Assembly (NCBI RefSeq): GCF_022376445.1
Contig: NW_025954987.1
Span: 62,001-126,000 of the forward strand
Length of the DNA: 64,000 nucleotides
DNA from: Fomitopsis serialis
Lineage: Eukaryota > Basidiomycota > Agaricomycetes > Polyporales > Fomitopsidaceae
Direction: 5' to 3'
Below the pieces are notes generated by a model. The model was not told where the DNA came from and did no database searches. It saw only the letters and a program-made list of their open reading frames with translations. Position numbers and translations under genes: made by a program. Below, piece after piece: positions 12,497 to 24,128 of this stretch (the stretch's first letter is position 1; the number at the start of each line of letters is the position of its first letter).

Positions 12497-13461
12497 ATGC
12501 GGTCCCTCCACGCTCCTTTGACGCATATACCTTGTTATCCGTGAGTGCGACGACGTCCACGCTACGGGAACGTTGTGTGCTGATGGTTCATCTGCAGGTA
12601 CCAGCTCCCGCCTGCCGATACCTGTTTGTTCTCCGTCGCAGTGATGATGTGATAATAAACGATCAGTTTTTTGTTTTCCTGGCAGCAGGATGTTCAGTTA
12701 CATGCAATACACGTGATGTAACGATCGTGCCCGCAATATTGTAGACATGCCAATTGCAGAGACCACGGGCCCTCGCGAAGCGGATGGACCTCTATGCACC
12801 TTCGCAAAGGATGGCGCTTCGTCCCAGCGGTTTGCAATATCGCATCGTAGGTATTGAGGTCATGGCGTGACCGGATGTGGCCGACAGCGAATGACACTCG
12901 CGAAGCCGAGTCGCGTCCGGATGAGTGGCGTGCGCCTCCGATATGGACCCTACGGAGTGCGGGGGCTGAGTAGGAACACTGAACCTCGCATTTCGAAGTT
13001 GCACCCTAGTAGGGTTGATTGCATCAAGTGCTGGGATCCGAGTCGGAAGTACGAGAAGAACGCATCAATGCTGAACTCCTGTCAAATTCTGTAGAGAAGA
13101 GTGACGTTGGAGTGACGGCACCGTCTCACGGTTGGGCATCTTCGGTTCGCGGAATGTCTGGAGCGGCGACTTGGTATGGTCCTTGTCCAAAACGGAGCTG
13201 GCGCCGAGTTGCGGGTGGCACAGACACGACTGCGTCCCAGCCATGTTCGGTGTACGCCACGGTGGCTTGCTTGGTCGTACCAGAGAAGGAATTCGAGATG
13301 CGGCACGGCGCGGGTGCGAGGATAAATACCGCACGGGCGAGCTATAGGAGCCCTCAGGTCACTCGTCAGAGTTGTCTACCCATCCGAACGCACCAGTACT
13401 CACCGCCCTCTGGCACCCACCTTCGTTCACCCACACCCGTCGCTCTTTCACAAGCACCGCC
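12497..13461. other. spacer between hydrophobins 2 and 3
   Basis: A GATAAATA site at 13321-13328, 134 nt before the next ATG, is the likely TATA element of hydrophobin 3. No other feature is supported. Confidence 0.45.
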
Positions 13462-13955
13462 ATGCAGTTCATCCTCACCTTCATCTCGGCCCTCTTCGCC
13501 GCGCTCTTCGCCGTGGCCGCCCCCACCAACATCGGCGCCAACCTCAACGCGCGCGCAGGCCTCGCCGTGCGCGACGGCAGCTCGAGCTGCAGCGCCGGCC
13601 CTGTTCTCTGCTGCGACAGCGTCGAGTCTGCGAACAACCTCAGCAGCAACACCACCTCCACGCTCGGGGCTCTCGGGATCAGTGTCGGCGACCTGTTGAA
13701 TGACATCGGTGTGGGGTGCTCGTCCCTCTCCGGCGGTGCGGATTGGTAAGTCCCGGGGCTGGTTCGATGCATGCGGTGTGGCTGATGGGCGTGCGGACGT
13801 GTGTAGCCCGACGAAGACGCTCTGCTGCGAGGATAACACCTTCAGTGAGTGCCTGGAAGACGTGTTGACGTTGAGGAGGGTTACTTACGTGGGCGTGTGT
13901 TGTTGCAGGTGGCCTCGTCTCCCTTGGCTGTTCCGACGTCGGCGCTGGCCTGTGA
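13462..13955 (+). CDS. class I hydrophobin 3
   Basis: The predicted secreted hydrophobin has 122 residues in three exons (13462-13745, 13807-13844, 13909-13955), with introns of 61 nt (phase 2) and 64 nt (phase 1). A signal peptide (about 1-20, ending FAVAAP) precedes a short linker and the eight-Cys core: CSAGPVLCCDSV, GVGCSSL, C-X5-CC (PTKTL between) and SGLVSLGCSD at the C-terminus. The core closely resembles hydrophobin 1 (shared VESANNLS and LLND(V/I)GVGCSSL blocks). These two are therefore likely the most recent pair, although they lie on opposite strands. The structural role is coating hyphae. Confidence 0.95.
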
Positions 13956-15063
13956 GCAATCCGCTCGCAGGATGGGCCGTGACTGCTGTGCTCGCATCTG
14001 GCCCTCCATGCTCAGTACGTACCTTCGTAGTTCATATCAAGTCCGCCTGTTGATCCCGACTTGTTAGGCCATCTGGACTCTGCTCCACGCCTTTGCTCTA
14101 TCTTTTTGCGACTCTTGCTACCGGAGCTGTTATGTGGTTCATCTCAGCCGTCGTTCTCGGTACCTGTGTAGCCTTGCGTCCCACCGTGTTAGGTCGATCT
14201 GCGCATACCTGTTCAAATTAACTTGCCGGCAACGGATGGATGATTTGACATCGGTCGTCTTCGTCGCTGCGCTTGAACAAACCTGAGCAGGGGCAGCATG
14301 TGCGTTCTCGGCCACGTAAGTCTTGCCTATGCCACGCTACGCGAGCTGTCTCGTTCAACGCATGACATGTGTTGTGAGTGCTTGCAGAATTCATCAGAAA
14401 AGCTGCATTGCCTGATCTGGATGTGTTCTATGGCGTCGCTTCTGTTGAGCATAACGAAGATCAGACTGTCGCTCCTTGTCGACCACGACCGTGACGGCAT
14501 TATGTCTCTGCGCGACTCATTGACCTCTGGTTTCCAGACAGCTATTACCGGAGGAGCTTCTCAGCAAGGCGAGACTTGTGGAATGTGGACTCACCGCCAA
14601 CAGCCTCCGACTCGAGTCCGAATGGGCCTGCGCGCAGCGCGTGTCTGACCAATGATCATTGGTGGTCACTGTCCTGTCGGGTGCGGTACGGCTCGTCTTC
14701 TCGGCGCACTCTGGCATGCATATGTTGACGAGGCTTCAACATAGATGCATGATACAAGCTCTCGAGTCTTGTGCGGCCTTAAATCGTATGGATGGAACAT
14801 TGGAAGCATCTGGTGCACATAATGTACAACGAAGAGTTGGCACCAAGTTGGCGCCGACAGTACAACGAGCGTCTAAAGGCGTCGCGTCGCGTTCACGTGA
14901 TGTTGTTGAACGCGCCAAACCTGTCAAACAGAGGCGCCCACAGGTTGAAAAGGCGCCGTCCACGTCCCGTTCCATCCACTCATTCTTGAACTCGAACCGC
15001 CTCCACCTGCCTCTGCCTTCTTGTGATATACATCGCCTTATTGGTTGATATCTTGCATACACC
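13956..15063. other. spacer between hydrophobin 3 and membrane-protein gene, copy 2
   Basis: From about 14865 the sequence is homologous to the promoter of the other membrane-protein gene and carries a CACGTG at 14894-14899. The preceding 900 nt show no supported gene. Confidence 0.5.
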
Positions 15064-16128
15064 ATGTTGATATTCGCCTTCGTCATGCGGGGTGCCGCCG
15101 CTCTCATCGGCGCCCTCGCCCTCATCGCCCCGGTCCCGCTCGCCGCTCCGGGGACTATTCTCATCCTGCGCGAGTGCGCACGCTCGCTGGACTGCTCAAC
15201 ATGCGGCAACATGTTGATGCTCGAATACTCGCGCAACATGGGCCACTACCAGCGGGTGGTCAAGCATTCGCTGAACACGCTCTTCGTCGCTCATGGGTAT
15301 GTTGCATGATCTATGGTGCCGGCGTTGACTTACGACCCTGCCCGGCTGTGCAGCCTGCCTCCGGCTCGCCTACGTTACGGCCTTGAACCTCCTCAGGACT
15401 CGGAGTTCGTTCGTCTCATCCAGTCTGGCTGTGGCTATCCTGGTGGTCTCTGCTCGCCGCTCTACTTCAACCCGACACAGACGACTGTGTTCGACGGTCT
15501 CGTTCGCCCTACCATGGTGCCTACTCGTCCTTCGGTTGAATTCCAGCTCTCAGACGACTCTGAGCTGCCTCCCCTCTTCGACTACGTCTGGTCGACGACG
15601 ATCGCGGTGCCTGTCATGGTATCTACTGCGGCCGGGGAACTCGCAAACCCTGCCGCCTCTCCTCTGTCTAATGCAGCACACACGGTCACTGCGTCTCTTC
15701 TCTCGACTGAAGCTCGCCTAGCTCCGGCGGTCAATATGGTGGATCTCGTTCCTCTTATGGCTACCGGTCTCTTTCTCTTCGTCTTGGTTATCGGTGCATG
15801 CCTGGCGCCCCCTCGCTACTCTGTCAAGTCTATGCCGAGCTGGCGGTTCGTCTCGTCGAAGGCCTCTCTGAACGACACCGAGTTCTGGCGCAAGTACGAC
15901 GATCTCGAAGCTGGTCTTGCGCCTCCCGGCTCTGCCTACCCTGTGGGCGACGCGTCTCGTCCTTGTTCGTCATCAAGTCCGGCAAGCACAAGTATGCCAG
16001 TTACGGCACCCCAAACGGTTCATCACATCGCGGAGCGACCTCCTGTTGAAGAAGTGCACGTCGGCATTTCCTCTGCTTCTGGTCGCGGTTCGATCCCTGG
16101 TGATCCTCTTGGTAGCCCTCCTGGTTGA
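15064..16128 (+). CDS. single-pass membrane protein of unknown family, copy 2
   Basis: The predicted protein has 335 residues in two exons (15064-15296 and 15354-16128), with a 57-nt phase-2 intron. Features as read: an N-terminal hydrophobic segment (1-28), an ectodomain with CSTCGNMLMLEYSRN and GCGYPGGLC, a transmembrane helix at about residues 208-229 (LVPLMATGLFLFVLVIG), and a cytosolic tail with FWRKYDDLEAGL and IAERPPVEEVHVGIS. The tail, the helix and the Cys positions are conserved in the copy at 5829-6885, whereas Ser/Thr/Ala-rich linkers differ by small in-frame indels. This suggests selection for protein function. The family is not recognised. Confidence 0.85.
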
Positions 16129-16809
16129 ATGTTCTGTCTTGTCGTGGGCGTCTGGCGTCATTACATATCGAGGTTCGTCTTCTTTGAGCTTTGGTCGCTT
16201 TGCTCCGCTGACGGTCCTGAGTAGCCAAACTCGTCAGCTCGTCGTACACTCGTCGTCCTGCAGGCCCCACATCCTTCTGCGATTCGTCTCAGAAACATCT
16301 CTTCTACTGTGCTTCTGATCGGTTTGGTTATCACTTTCCTTCTACATAGTTCTTCCTTCTATTGTGTGCGACCAGTAGTCTTACATACGAGGAACCTCAT
16401 TACAACACCGGACGCGGTGTCGCAGTGCGGCTCTTCGCGGGGATCTTGATCCGATTTCTGTAGCTCTTGTGTATGTATGTCGGTCCCATTTCGCGAACTT
16501 GTCTCCTTTCTACATAGTCTCCTGTTGCCAGTGTGTAATGTGGCTGATATTTTGTGAATGTCATCGTCTCGCGCAGCTTCCCGGCCGTCTGTTTCGGTCA
16601 CCTATTACATACGATGTATTGCCCTGACACGTAATGATACTCGCCTCACGGAGGTTGCCATGTGTTCACGTGCCACGAAGTTTGAGGCTATCGTTTCTCC
16701 CACCGCTTGTTGAACTTTGAACATCGATACTCATTCATACGTGACTCGAGGTGAGTCGGCCGTGCACCCTTACCAGACTCTCATTCTTATTATCGTATTT
16801 GCAGAGGCG
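16129..16809. other. intergenic, partly duplicated
   Basis: The segment from 16129 to about 16440 is homologous to sequence downstream of membrane-protein gene copy 1. No gene is seen. Confidence 0.5.
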
Positions 16810-18598
16810 ATGGCAACCCTTTCGATCAGACCGATGGCACGGTTCATGGTGCCCAGTCCTCACCGGGCTCTATTCTGCGATGATATACTTGAAGAGATAT
16901 TTCTCAGACTACAGGAATGCGACGAGCAGGGAGCTCGGCCGCTTGGCTCACTCGCCAGGTCTGCCGTCGTGTGCAGAACCTTCTCACCGCATGCACTGGA
17001 TGCGCTATGGGCGGACGTAGACTCGCTCGTGCCGATTCTGCAGCTATTCCCCGCGCGCCGGCTGAAGGTCGAATGCCAATGCAATGATATGACGAATCCT
17101 GAGGTAGTTTTCCACTATTTGCAGATATGGCATTCGAACTGACAGATTGCAGTCAACAGTGTGTATGGAGCGTATCGTAAACGCTCGTTCGATGCGTAGA
17201 TTCCAGGGCTATGCGAGGCGCATTCGTGCGCTGCACGTCCACGCAGAGTTCAATCAATCTGCACGCACGGCGTTCCTCCTCTCCTTGTCGAAACGCCAAA
17301 AACACTCTCAAAAACACTCTATCCCTCTGTTTCCCAACTTGCAACGCCTGCGGTGGGGAGCCCGCTTCTTTCCCGACCCCTGTTTCACTCTCGTCCTCAC
17401 ACCTTCCGTTCGCCATGTCGAGTTGAATTGGGACAGCCGACGCGACCCCAATCATTACAAGGACGTGGATGAGCTTGCGGTACTTGCCTCTATCCTCCCC
17501 CCTCTGTTACGCATATTGCCAGTTCTTGAAGGGCTCTACGTCGACGGTGTTAGCCCGTGGGATGCACTGTCATTCCCGGAGCTGAGCCATTGGACGCATC
17601 TCCGTGCTTTTGGCTCGCGTGACCTCACCGTCGACGTGCAGACCTTCCACGTCCTCTCCAGGATGGAAAAGTTGCAGGAACTACGGCTCTTCACGACGAA
17701 GGAGCTTGCATTTCATGATCGTCTAGTACAGGATGGTTTCCTGGGTTTACGATCCCTATCAATTGTGGGGTGGTCATTCTTTGTTCCTCCGGTTCTGGCG
17801 TCATTCTGTCATGCAAACCATCTGCGCACCCTACGCCTCTACGCTGGTTGGCACTCAGATATAATGACACCGCAACTCATTCAGGCCCTCTCGGATCTAC
17901 GTCATGTCGAGCATGTCTTCCTTGACACTCCGTACATCGATCTCCTCAACCTCATCAAGATCCCACGTCTCTGGCAGGGGCTCAAGACATGCGAGCTGTC
18001 CGATCAGTGGCCTCCAAACTGGCGAAACCCAAATGTACAGCAGACGCTGGATCTGCTCCTTGCCTTTGCGCAGCGGTTTCCTTGCCTAGAGACGCTTTCC
18101 CTCCCCCCTATCGATTTCCAGCCAATCCTTCCTCCCAATGCACCCACGGAGACCGGTGGCGTGTTGTCGATGTCCCTACGCGAACTCAACATCAAGAACA
18201 TGTACATCTCTGCGCTTTGTGAGGAGGCCTTGCCGGCGTTCATCGACCGCTCTTTCCCTGCACTAGATCTCCGGCGTATGGCACAGACCGCGGATAAGAG
18301 AACCCATACACCTTGGGAGCCTTATGACGACAAGTGGTTGCGGTGGGCGGACGTCGTCGAGAGAGTGAAGACTCTGAGGGACGCGGCTGTACGCGACGAG
18401 GGTGAGATACCTCCAAGCGAAGATACCCGTTATCTGCGCTGCGGTAATGACCGTGGATACAATCCGCGCTCCGGCACCATGACTTGCACGGCAGCACCAA
18501 GGTACCCCGACCCCGTCACCTGGCCGCACCCCCTCTGGACGGGTTTTGTGATATTTTTGTTGTTGGAAATTGTGGGACGATACTTTGATTTGCAGTGA
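16810..18598 (+). CDS. F-box protein (family 1, copy 3)
   Basis: The predicted protein has 579 residues in two exons (16810-17103 and 17153-18598), with a 49-nt phase-0 intron at the site shared by the whole family. The F-box is around residues 18-65 (CDDILEEIFLRLQ, then ALDALWADVDSL). Leu-rich repeats follow to the conserved WLRWADVVERVK block near residue 500. Compared with copy 2 it has about 60 extra C-terminal residues ending in a hydrophobic stretch (GFVIFLLLEIVG). These may be a newly recruited extension, because the duplicate stops earlier. It is likely an SCF adaptor of unknown target. The start was chosen at the ATG after an in-frame upstream region without F-box similarity; other in-frame ATGs within the next 13 codons are possible. 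Confidence 0.85.
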
Positions 18599-20761
18599 GA
18601 AGTCAAACACGCCCCTTTCTTCAATCCCTCCATGTACAGTATATAACAATAGCAGACTGTACTGTATCGGAGATCTGCATTCAGATCTTCGCGCTGCAGC
18701 TGTGGATGCTCCTTCAGCTTGAACTTGCGACTCTACTTTGTACCCATTTTGTTGGACACTGCTCGCAGGACCTATCTTATATATCCTCATTGTCCAGAGT
18801 TCGTATCTCACTGTCTAGGACGAGCAGAGTCAGTCTACGTTGCAGACTACGTTTACACATTGGCGACCACTGTCAGTGAGCAAAGCGAGGGCAACTCATA
18901 AGACCACAGCCCGCCGAAAGGAGTAATACCAGGTTGCTCGTCTGTCCATCAGTACATACTAGTACTGTTTCAAAATCCGGAAAGCTGCAGTACCGGCCAA
19001 CGGACAAAACATCCTGAGCAGTCTACCGACAATTCAGAACTTGATTCCTGCGGTAACCAAGCAGCGACTCAAATACTAGGGATTCGATTCTCCCGTCTGT
19101 CCACTTACCTGATGACGCCAGCGTTTGCATGACTCGCTACGATGATTGTATCGTCGTATGTCTGAATGTCGGCACAGCGCCACATTTATACGTGGTATAA
19201 ACAAAGCCGGATTGATTCGTCGACCTCATGTAGTTACTCAGGACTGAGGAGTTCGTTCGCTGTGAGACAATTGATGAACACTTCAACGGCACTTACCTTC
19301 CGATTAGGCAGAATTCGGGCCCGCCCGCTGTCTCCCACTGGCAAGCCTCGCAAGATATGCCAAGGTCGAAGTATCGTCGCACACTTGCCAGTCACGGCGT
19401 TCGCTTGCTTCAACTCCATGGTCCGCGATGGTCGCTGAGGCTATGAACGGATTCTATCGTACAGATGCAAGATGATGGGATGCGAACAACACGACCGCCG
19501 GTGGTCAAGATCATTACGGCGTTCAGACGACCGAGCATCGAGCTCATGCGAGGACGCAGACGATCGGCCAGGCACGCCACAATCCCGAGGGCTGACCCGG
19601 GAGTCCAAAAGCGACCTCTGGGATGGCGATGCTAAGAACACTGGCCACTGTACGTTGAGTGACATCATGCGCCTGCCCAATTAAGATATATTTCGATTGA
19701 TAAAGTAAGTGTTCGTGAGTACGACGCAACCTCAAATATGCACACCTTTCTGCGCGCGTCGCACTCGTTCCTTGTAAGATGGACGCCCGCCGTCGTAGCT
19801 TTGATGGGTGTTTGCAAAAGGACCCGGTGAGGAATGATTCCCGAGCACCCATAAATGGCACTGTTCGGTTATCGAATGCCCTGTCAAAGATCACGCCCTA
19901 TGCCATGTTTTGCGTGCCGGGGCGAAAGGCTCCAGCCAGGCAGTCCAATTCTTGTCTCTGTCCAAGAAGACGGACATTGAACATAAACATGGAGAGTCGA
20001 GAACGACACACCTTCGAGCCATAACGAGCGCAGGGCACCAAGCGTTTCGAATTCATTGACGCTGTGGCGTTTCCGAAGAGACGCAGGCAGACATCGGACA
20101 GCCAGTACTTGTTCCTCTATACCTGGAATTTCGATATTCAGATTGGCGTACACTGAGCACGCGGCAGTGCGAGGCCCGACCAGTGGATGATGGATGTTTT
20201 GGAAGACCCATTGCGTGCGTGCGCCTCGGTCGTTCTGTGGGATCGTCGTGGATCGTCGGGATCTTGTGCATCGCGCAGGCAGGCAGGAAGAGCGGGCAGA
20301 AGTGTCGCCCACGGTGTGAGAATCACAGAAAGGTATCCCGTAGACGGGCAGGCTCACCTACAGCCCACAGTGTACGACGTGACTATAGAGGCCCATTTGT
20401 CTTTCAAGACTCGGGATGGCAACTCGGATGCGCACGAAGCGCCGCGGTGAACAAATACGACTTTGTCTCATCAACCGCGTGAGCGATGCTAGGTTCGGCG
20501 TCGGCATTCAATGACACGCTCTATTTTGCTCGGTCCAGCGACCGTTTCCGTCTGGGGATTTCCAAAGACATCAGCATCGCCAATATGCGGAGGTCTATAA
20601 GAACCGGTGCTTCTTCACCCTACAGGCCCAGAGACGTCCGTGCACCTTCTCTCGTGAGTATTCCGCACCGCTTAGTTGTCTTTTCTCTGCACGAGCTAAC
20701 TGACGGGCCTTGTGCAAGAGGCGACGCGCCGAGCATCCAGCAGGGCCACCCATTCAACACG
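18599..20761. other. 2.2-kb intergenic region
   Basis: No gene is supported. The last part holds a TATAAG at 20596-20601, about 160 nt upstream of the next predicted ATG. An open frame (from 20486) runs in frame into that gene but has no paralogue support upstream of 20762. Confidence 0.45.
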
Positions 20762-21234
20762 ATGCGCTCCGCTGAGATCTTCGCGCGCACGAGCCACATG
20801 CTCTTCGTCGCGGTCGCACCTTTTGCGCCGATTCCGGGCACAATATTGCACACGACGTCTCCGACGGAGGTCGTTGTCCTTCTCGACCGGCCGACGGTCA
20901 GTTTCACGCGCATGGAAGACGAGTTCGAGTTGCTTTCCTTGCGCTCCGTATCCGAGCAGAGTAAGCCCCGCTTTTCATACGCTGCTGGCGAACGTGACTG
21001 ACTAAGTGCGCTACAGGTGCGAGCAACTGCAACAGCGTACCGGAACGCTCGCAGCCGAGCGTCGACCTCTCTCGTGAGGGCCGTCACCCGTCTACCACTG
21101 GCGTATACCGGAACGGCAGGACATCCGCCTTCGCCAGCGCTGTCTCAGTCGCCAAGCGGTCGGCCGTCTCTCGCACTCGAAAGGTCCTCTCGAGTGCGTG
21201 GAAGCGCGGGCACAGTCCATACAACCGCGTCTGA
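20762..21234 (+). CDS. small unknown protein, APFAP family member A
   Basis: The predicted protein has 138 residues in two exons (20762-20960 and 21017-21234), with a 56-nt phase-1 intron. The N-terminus has a hydrophobic run ending in the motif FVAVAPFAPIPG, then RPTVSF and an acidic block MEDEFELLSLRS just before the intron. Exon 2 is basic and Ser/Arg-rich (AVSVAKRSAVSRTRKVLSSA) and ends SPYNRV. Two other genes in the window (29589-30211 and 37445-38007) share the hydrophobic APFAP motif, the acidic ELxxR block, the phase-1 intron and a basic tail with a Tyr near the end. The shared architecture is the main support. I do not recognise the family. It could be a small membrane-anchored or secreted factor, but no function is claimed. 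Confidence 0.6.
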
Positions 21235-22182
21235 GCGGCCACGTTTCCGCTGTGGTCGCCAGAGAGTTCATCGGCGAGAGTCGAAAACGCGCTTGAGGAG
21301 AAGGCGACGTACCCGGGCCTGATATCTCACCTTCGCCATTCTTTAGTGTTCATTGCACGAGGAGACTGAGTAGGATCTTCTGTTTAATGTTTGTCTTGCG
21401 CAACGAAGACGCAGTTTCGTTTTCGTTGCTTCATACCCTGGTACCACCCGTCGTACATTACCTACTCCAGGCTCAGTTTTATGTCCATACACATGTCCAT
21501 AACGACGAATGTAAAATGCTTGAAATTTGTCAACCTTACTTTATTGCCCAATCTCTTCGTGCATTTCGTGCAGAGAGGGCGGCGATGAACTTTGGATGAA
21601 CTGGAGCCAAGAATGTATTTGTGATGAGGAGGGCTTAGGGACGCGGTGGCGCGACGAGTCGGACGACCCGGGCCATCAGCGCATCAGCCACAGACGCGCC
21701 GCCGCGTGACATGATTGACCTGGACCAGGACCTGCAGCAACCTCCCAGCCTCGACGACTACAACAATGCCAGCATCTCTACATACTTCCGCGACAGATTG
21801 AACGCCACACCGTGGACCGCAAGATGTGTGATCGGTCGTGCGTTGTTGAACGACGAAGGGGACGCGAGTTTCGTTTCGGGCAAGGGCAGACATATCGCGT
21901 CGCGGTCAACGACTCGCAGTAAGTATGTTGTGGACCTTTCGTCAACGAAGATGATAAAGGAAGACAGAACTGTCACAGGACCTTTCTTAACATTGACTCT
22001 CCCACAGAAATCTCTATGTATACTCGTGGGACAGGGTGAGTGGTCAATTCTCACTGTCTCAGTTACTCAGCAGACGGATTCCTCTTCAGACGTCAGTCAT
22101 GAAAGCCTATCTGTACACAACCCCGGGATAGCTCCTATATAATGTATTCACTGGCCAATATCCTCGTACTCCAACCTCCATC
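21235..22182. other. intergenic; upstream part of SDR tandem unit 1
   Basis: From about 21880 the sequence matches 23845-24128, the region upstream of the second dehydrogenase copy. TATATAA at 22136-22142 lies only 41 nt before the ATG at 22183. Confidence 0.5.
22136..22142 (+). promoter_or_regulatory. TATA box of SDR copy 1
   Basis: TATATAA sits about 47 nt upstream of the start codon, with an identical motif and spacing at copy 2 (24082-24088). If used, the 5' leader would be only around 15-20 nt. Confidence 0.5.
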
Positions 22183-23220
22183 ATGCGCACGTATCTCGTC
22201 GTCGGAGCAAGCAGAGGCATCGGCCTCGCCCTCGTTCAAGAACTGGTATGTTTCCCCATTGACTTCCTTCCCATGCACAACTAATCAGCTTCATTTACTA
22301 CCCAAGCTCAAGGACCCGACAACCCACGTCCTCGCCACCGCACGCTCCCTCCCCCGCTCGCCCGGTCTGTATGCCCTCACCTCGTCCTACCCACCGACAC
22401 GCCTATCCATCCTCGAGCTCGACGTAGCAGACCCCGCGAGCGTTGAGCGCGGCGCTGCCAACGCAGCCGCTCTCCTCTCAGAGCACGAGGGACTGGACTG
22501 CCTGATCCACAGCGCGGCGATGTCGCTGCAGGAACTCGTTCCGTTTGAGCAAGTGTGAGTGCATTCACGTTCTCTCCTTCCGCATTTCCATCTTAATCTG
22601 AAAAAATGCAGCGACATCGCGGCGTTCCACCAAGAGCTCTACACCAACACCGTCGCGCCCCTGCACGTCGCGCGCTCCTTCCTCCCGCTCCTCCGCCACG
22701 GACTCAGCGCATCCGATGCCGAGACCGCGAAGAAAGTCGTCTTTGTGTCCTCCAGCTTGGGCTCGCTTGAGCTCGCCCCGCAGTCCATCGGGTTGAGCGA
22801 GACGTACTCCGTAACGAAGGCCGGACTCGGCATGTGCGTATTAACGACATATAGACTCGCGCTGCTAGGGCATCAGTGTTGACCAGATCGCATATCCATT
22901 ACTGCTGCAGGATCGCACGCAAATGGGGGGCGATGCTGAAGGAAGAGGGTATATGCACCATGGTCCTCCACCCAGGTATCGTCATCATACCTTCCGCTAT
23001 TCGGAATGATGTCTGGGCGCTGACACCCTGCTGGTTCTCAGGCTGGGTCGACACGGACTTGGGTAACACCGTCAACGCATGGTTCTCCGAGCACCTCCCT
23101 GCGCTCCAGAAGATACGCCCCGCTGACTGCGCGGCGCAGTGCCTGCAAGTGATCAGGGACGCCCGACTCGAGGATGCAGTCGCGTTCTATTCGCACGATG
23201 GGTCAAGGCTACCTTGGTGA
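22183..23220 (+). CDS. short-chain dehydrogenase/reductase, copy 1
   Basis: The predicted protein has 258 residues in five exons (22183-22245, 22307-22554, 22612-22833, 22911-22975, 23042-23220). It belongs to the classical SDR fold with an N-terminal nucleotide-binding motif VVGASRGIGLAL, the catalytic Ser in FVSSSLGSL and the YSVTKAG (YxxxK) catalytic pair. Overall it resembles C-factor-like or sniffer-type carbonyl reductases using NAD(P)H; the substrate is unknown. The usual NNAG/NAA element reads IHSAAMSL here, with Ser in place of Asn, whereas copy 2 keeps IHNAAVLL. Intron positions and phases match copy 2. The start was fixed by the glycine-rich motif immediately after the ATG. Confidence 0.9.
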
Positions 23221-24128
23221 CTGCTAAGTTGCCTGCATGTATTTATGCCCGGCCGCAGAGTGCGTTGGTATGTCTCAGAAACGATCCATATCGCGGACGT
23301 CGGCGCCCATCTATGTAACGTGTTAACTTACGGCTCAACGATGTCTACTTGGGACAAGACGAGCCACGTCGACATGCGCGCCGCGACGTCTGACTCTCAC
23401 GGCCTTCCAAAGACAATTGCAGGATCCTGTTGATTGACGTTGTAGACGTGTAGGGTCTCAGCTCAAGAAGGACGGTGTCTTTCACAGCCCGAGTTCGACC
23501 TCGATCCATACACGTACATTCTGCAGGTTACGCAGGTGATACGTCACACACACCACGTCTCAGTCCCTGTGCAAGTCAAGTTGTTATCCGTGGCAGAATG
23601 TACATCGCGGCGTCCGAAGGTCTGGATGTCATCGGGACGTACATAGCCCGGGTTGTGACGCTCTGGTTCACAACTGGTGAAAGAAGAGATGGTCACCGAG
23701 AGCGTTGGATGGGATGTCTGACGGCAACACGGGCAGGGTCTGCGCGGTGATTGGATGCTTGTTGATCGTGTAACGTTGACAGGTATAACAGCGCGACAGT
23801 AACTCGAGCGCATTGACGATGTCAAAACTAAGTAGGGCAAGGGCAGACATAGAGTTGTGTCAACGGCTCGCAGTATGATGTGGGCCTTCCGTCTACGAAG
23901 ATGATAAGGAAGACAGAACTGTCACAGGACCCCTCATGACACCGACTCTCCCACAGAAAGCTCCATGCATACCCGTGAAACAGGGTGAGTGGTCATTAAT
24001 TCCACTGTATCAGCTCAGCGAACGGGATCCTCTTCTTCAGACAAAAGCTTCACGTATCTGTGCACAACCCCGAATAGCTCCTATATAATGCATTCACCGG
24101 CCAATATCCTCGTACTCCAACCTCCATC
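23221..24128. other. intergenic between SDR copies
   Basis: The segment holds the 3' part of unit 1 and the promoter of unit 2. No separate gene is seen. Confidence 0.5.

Larger units (their letters stand above)
14865..18435. repeat. right arm of inverted duplication A
   Basis: This is the inverse copy of 2850-7085. It holds the membrane-protein gene (15064-16128) and F-box gene (16810-18598) in the same relative order. The gap between the two genes is about 680 nt here and about 1360 nt in the left arm. Confidence 0.75.
21880..23845. repeat. SDR tandem duplication, unit 1
   Basis: Unit 1 contains the dehydrogenase gene at 22183-23220 with its promoter and about 600 nt of downstream DNA. 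Unit 2 begins directly after it. Both coding and non-coding parts are similar. Confidence 0.7.
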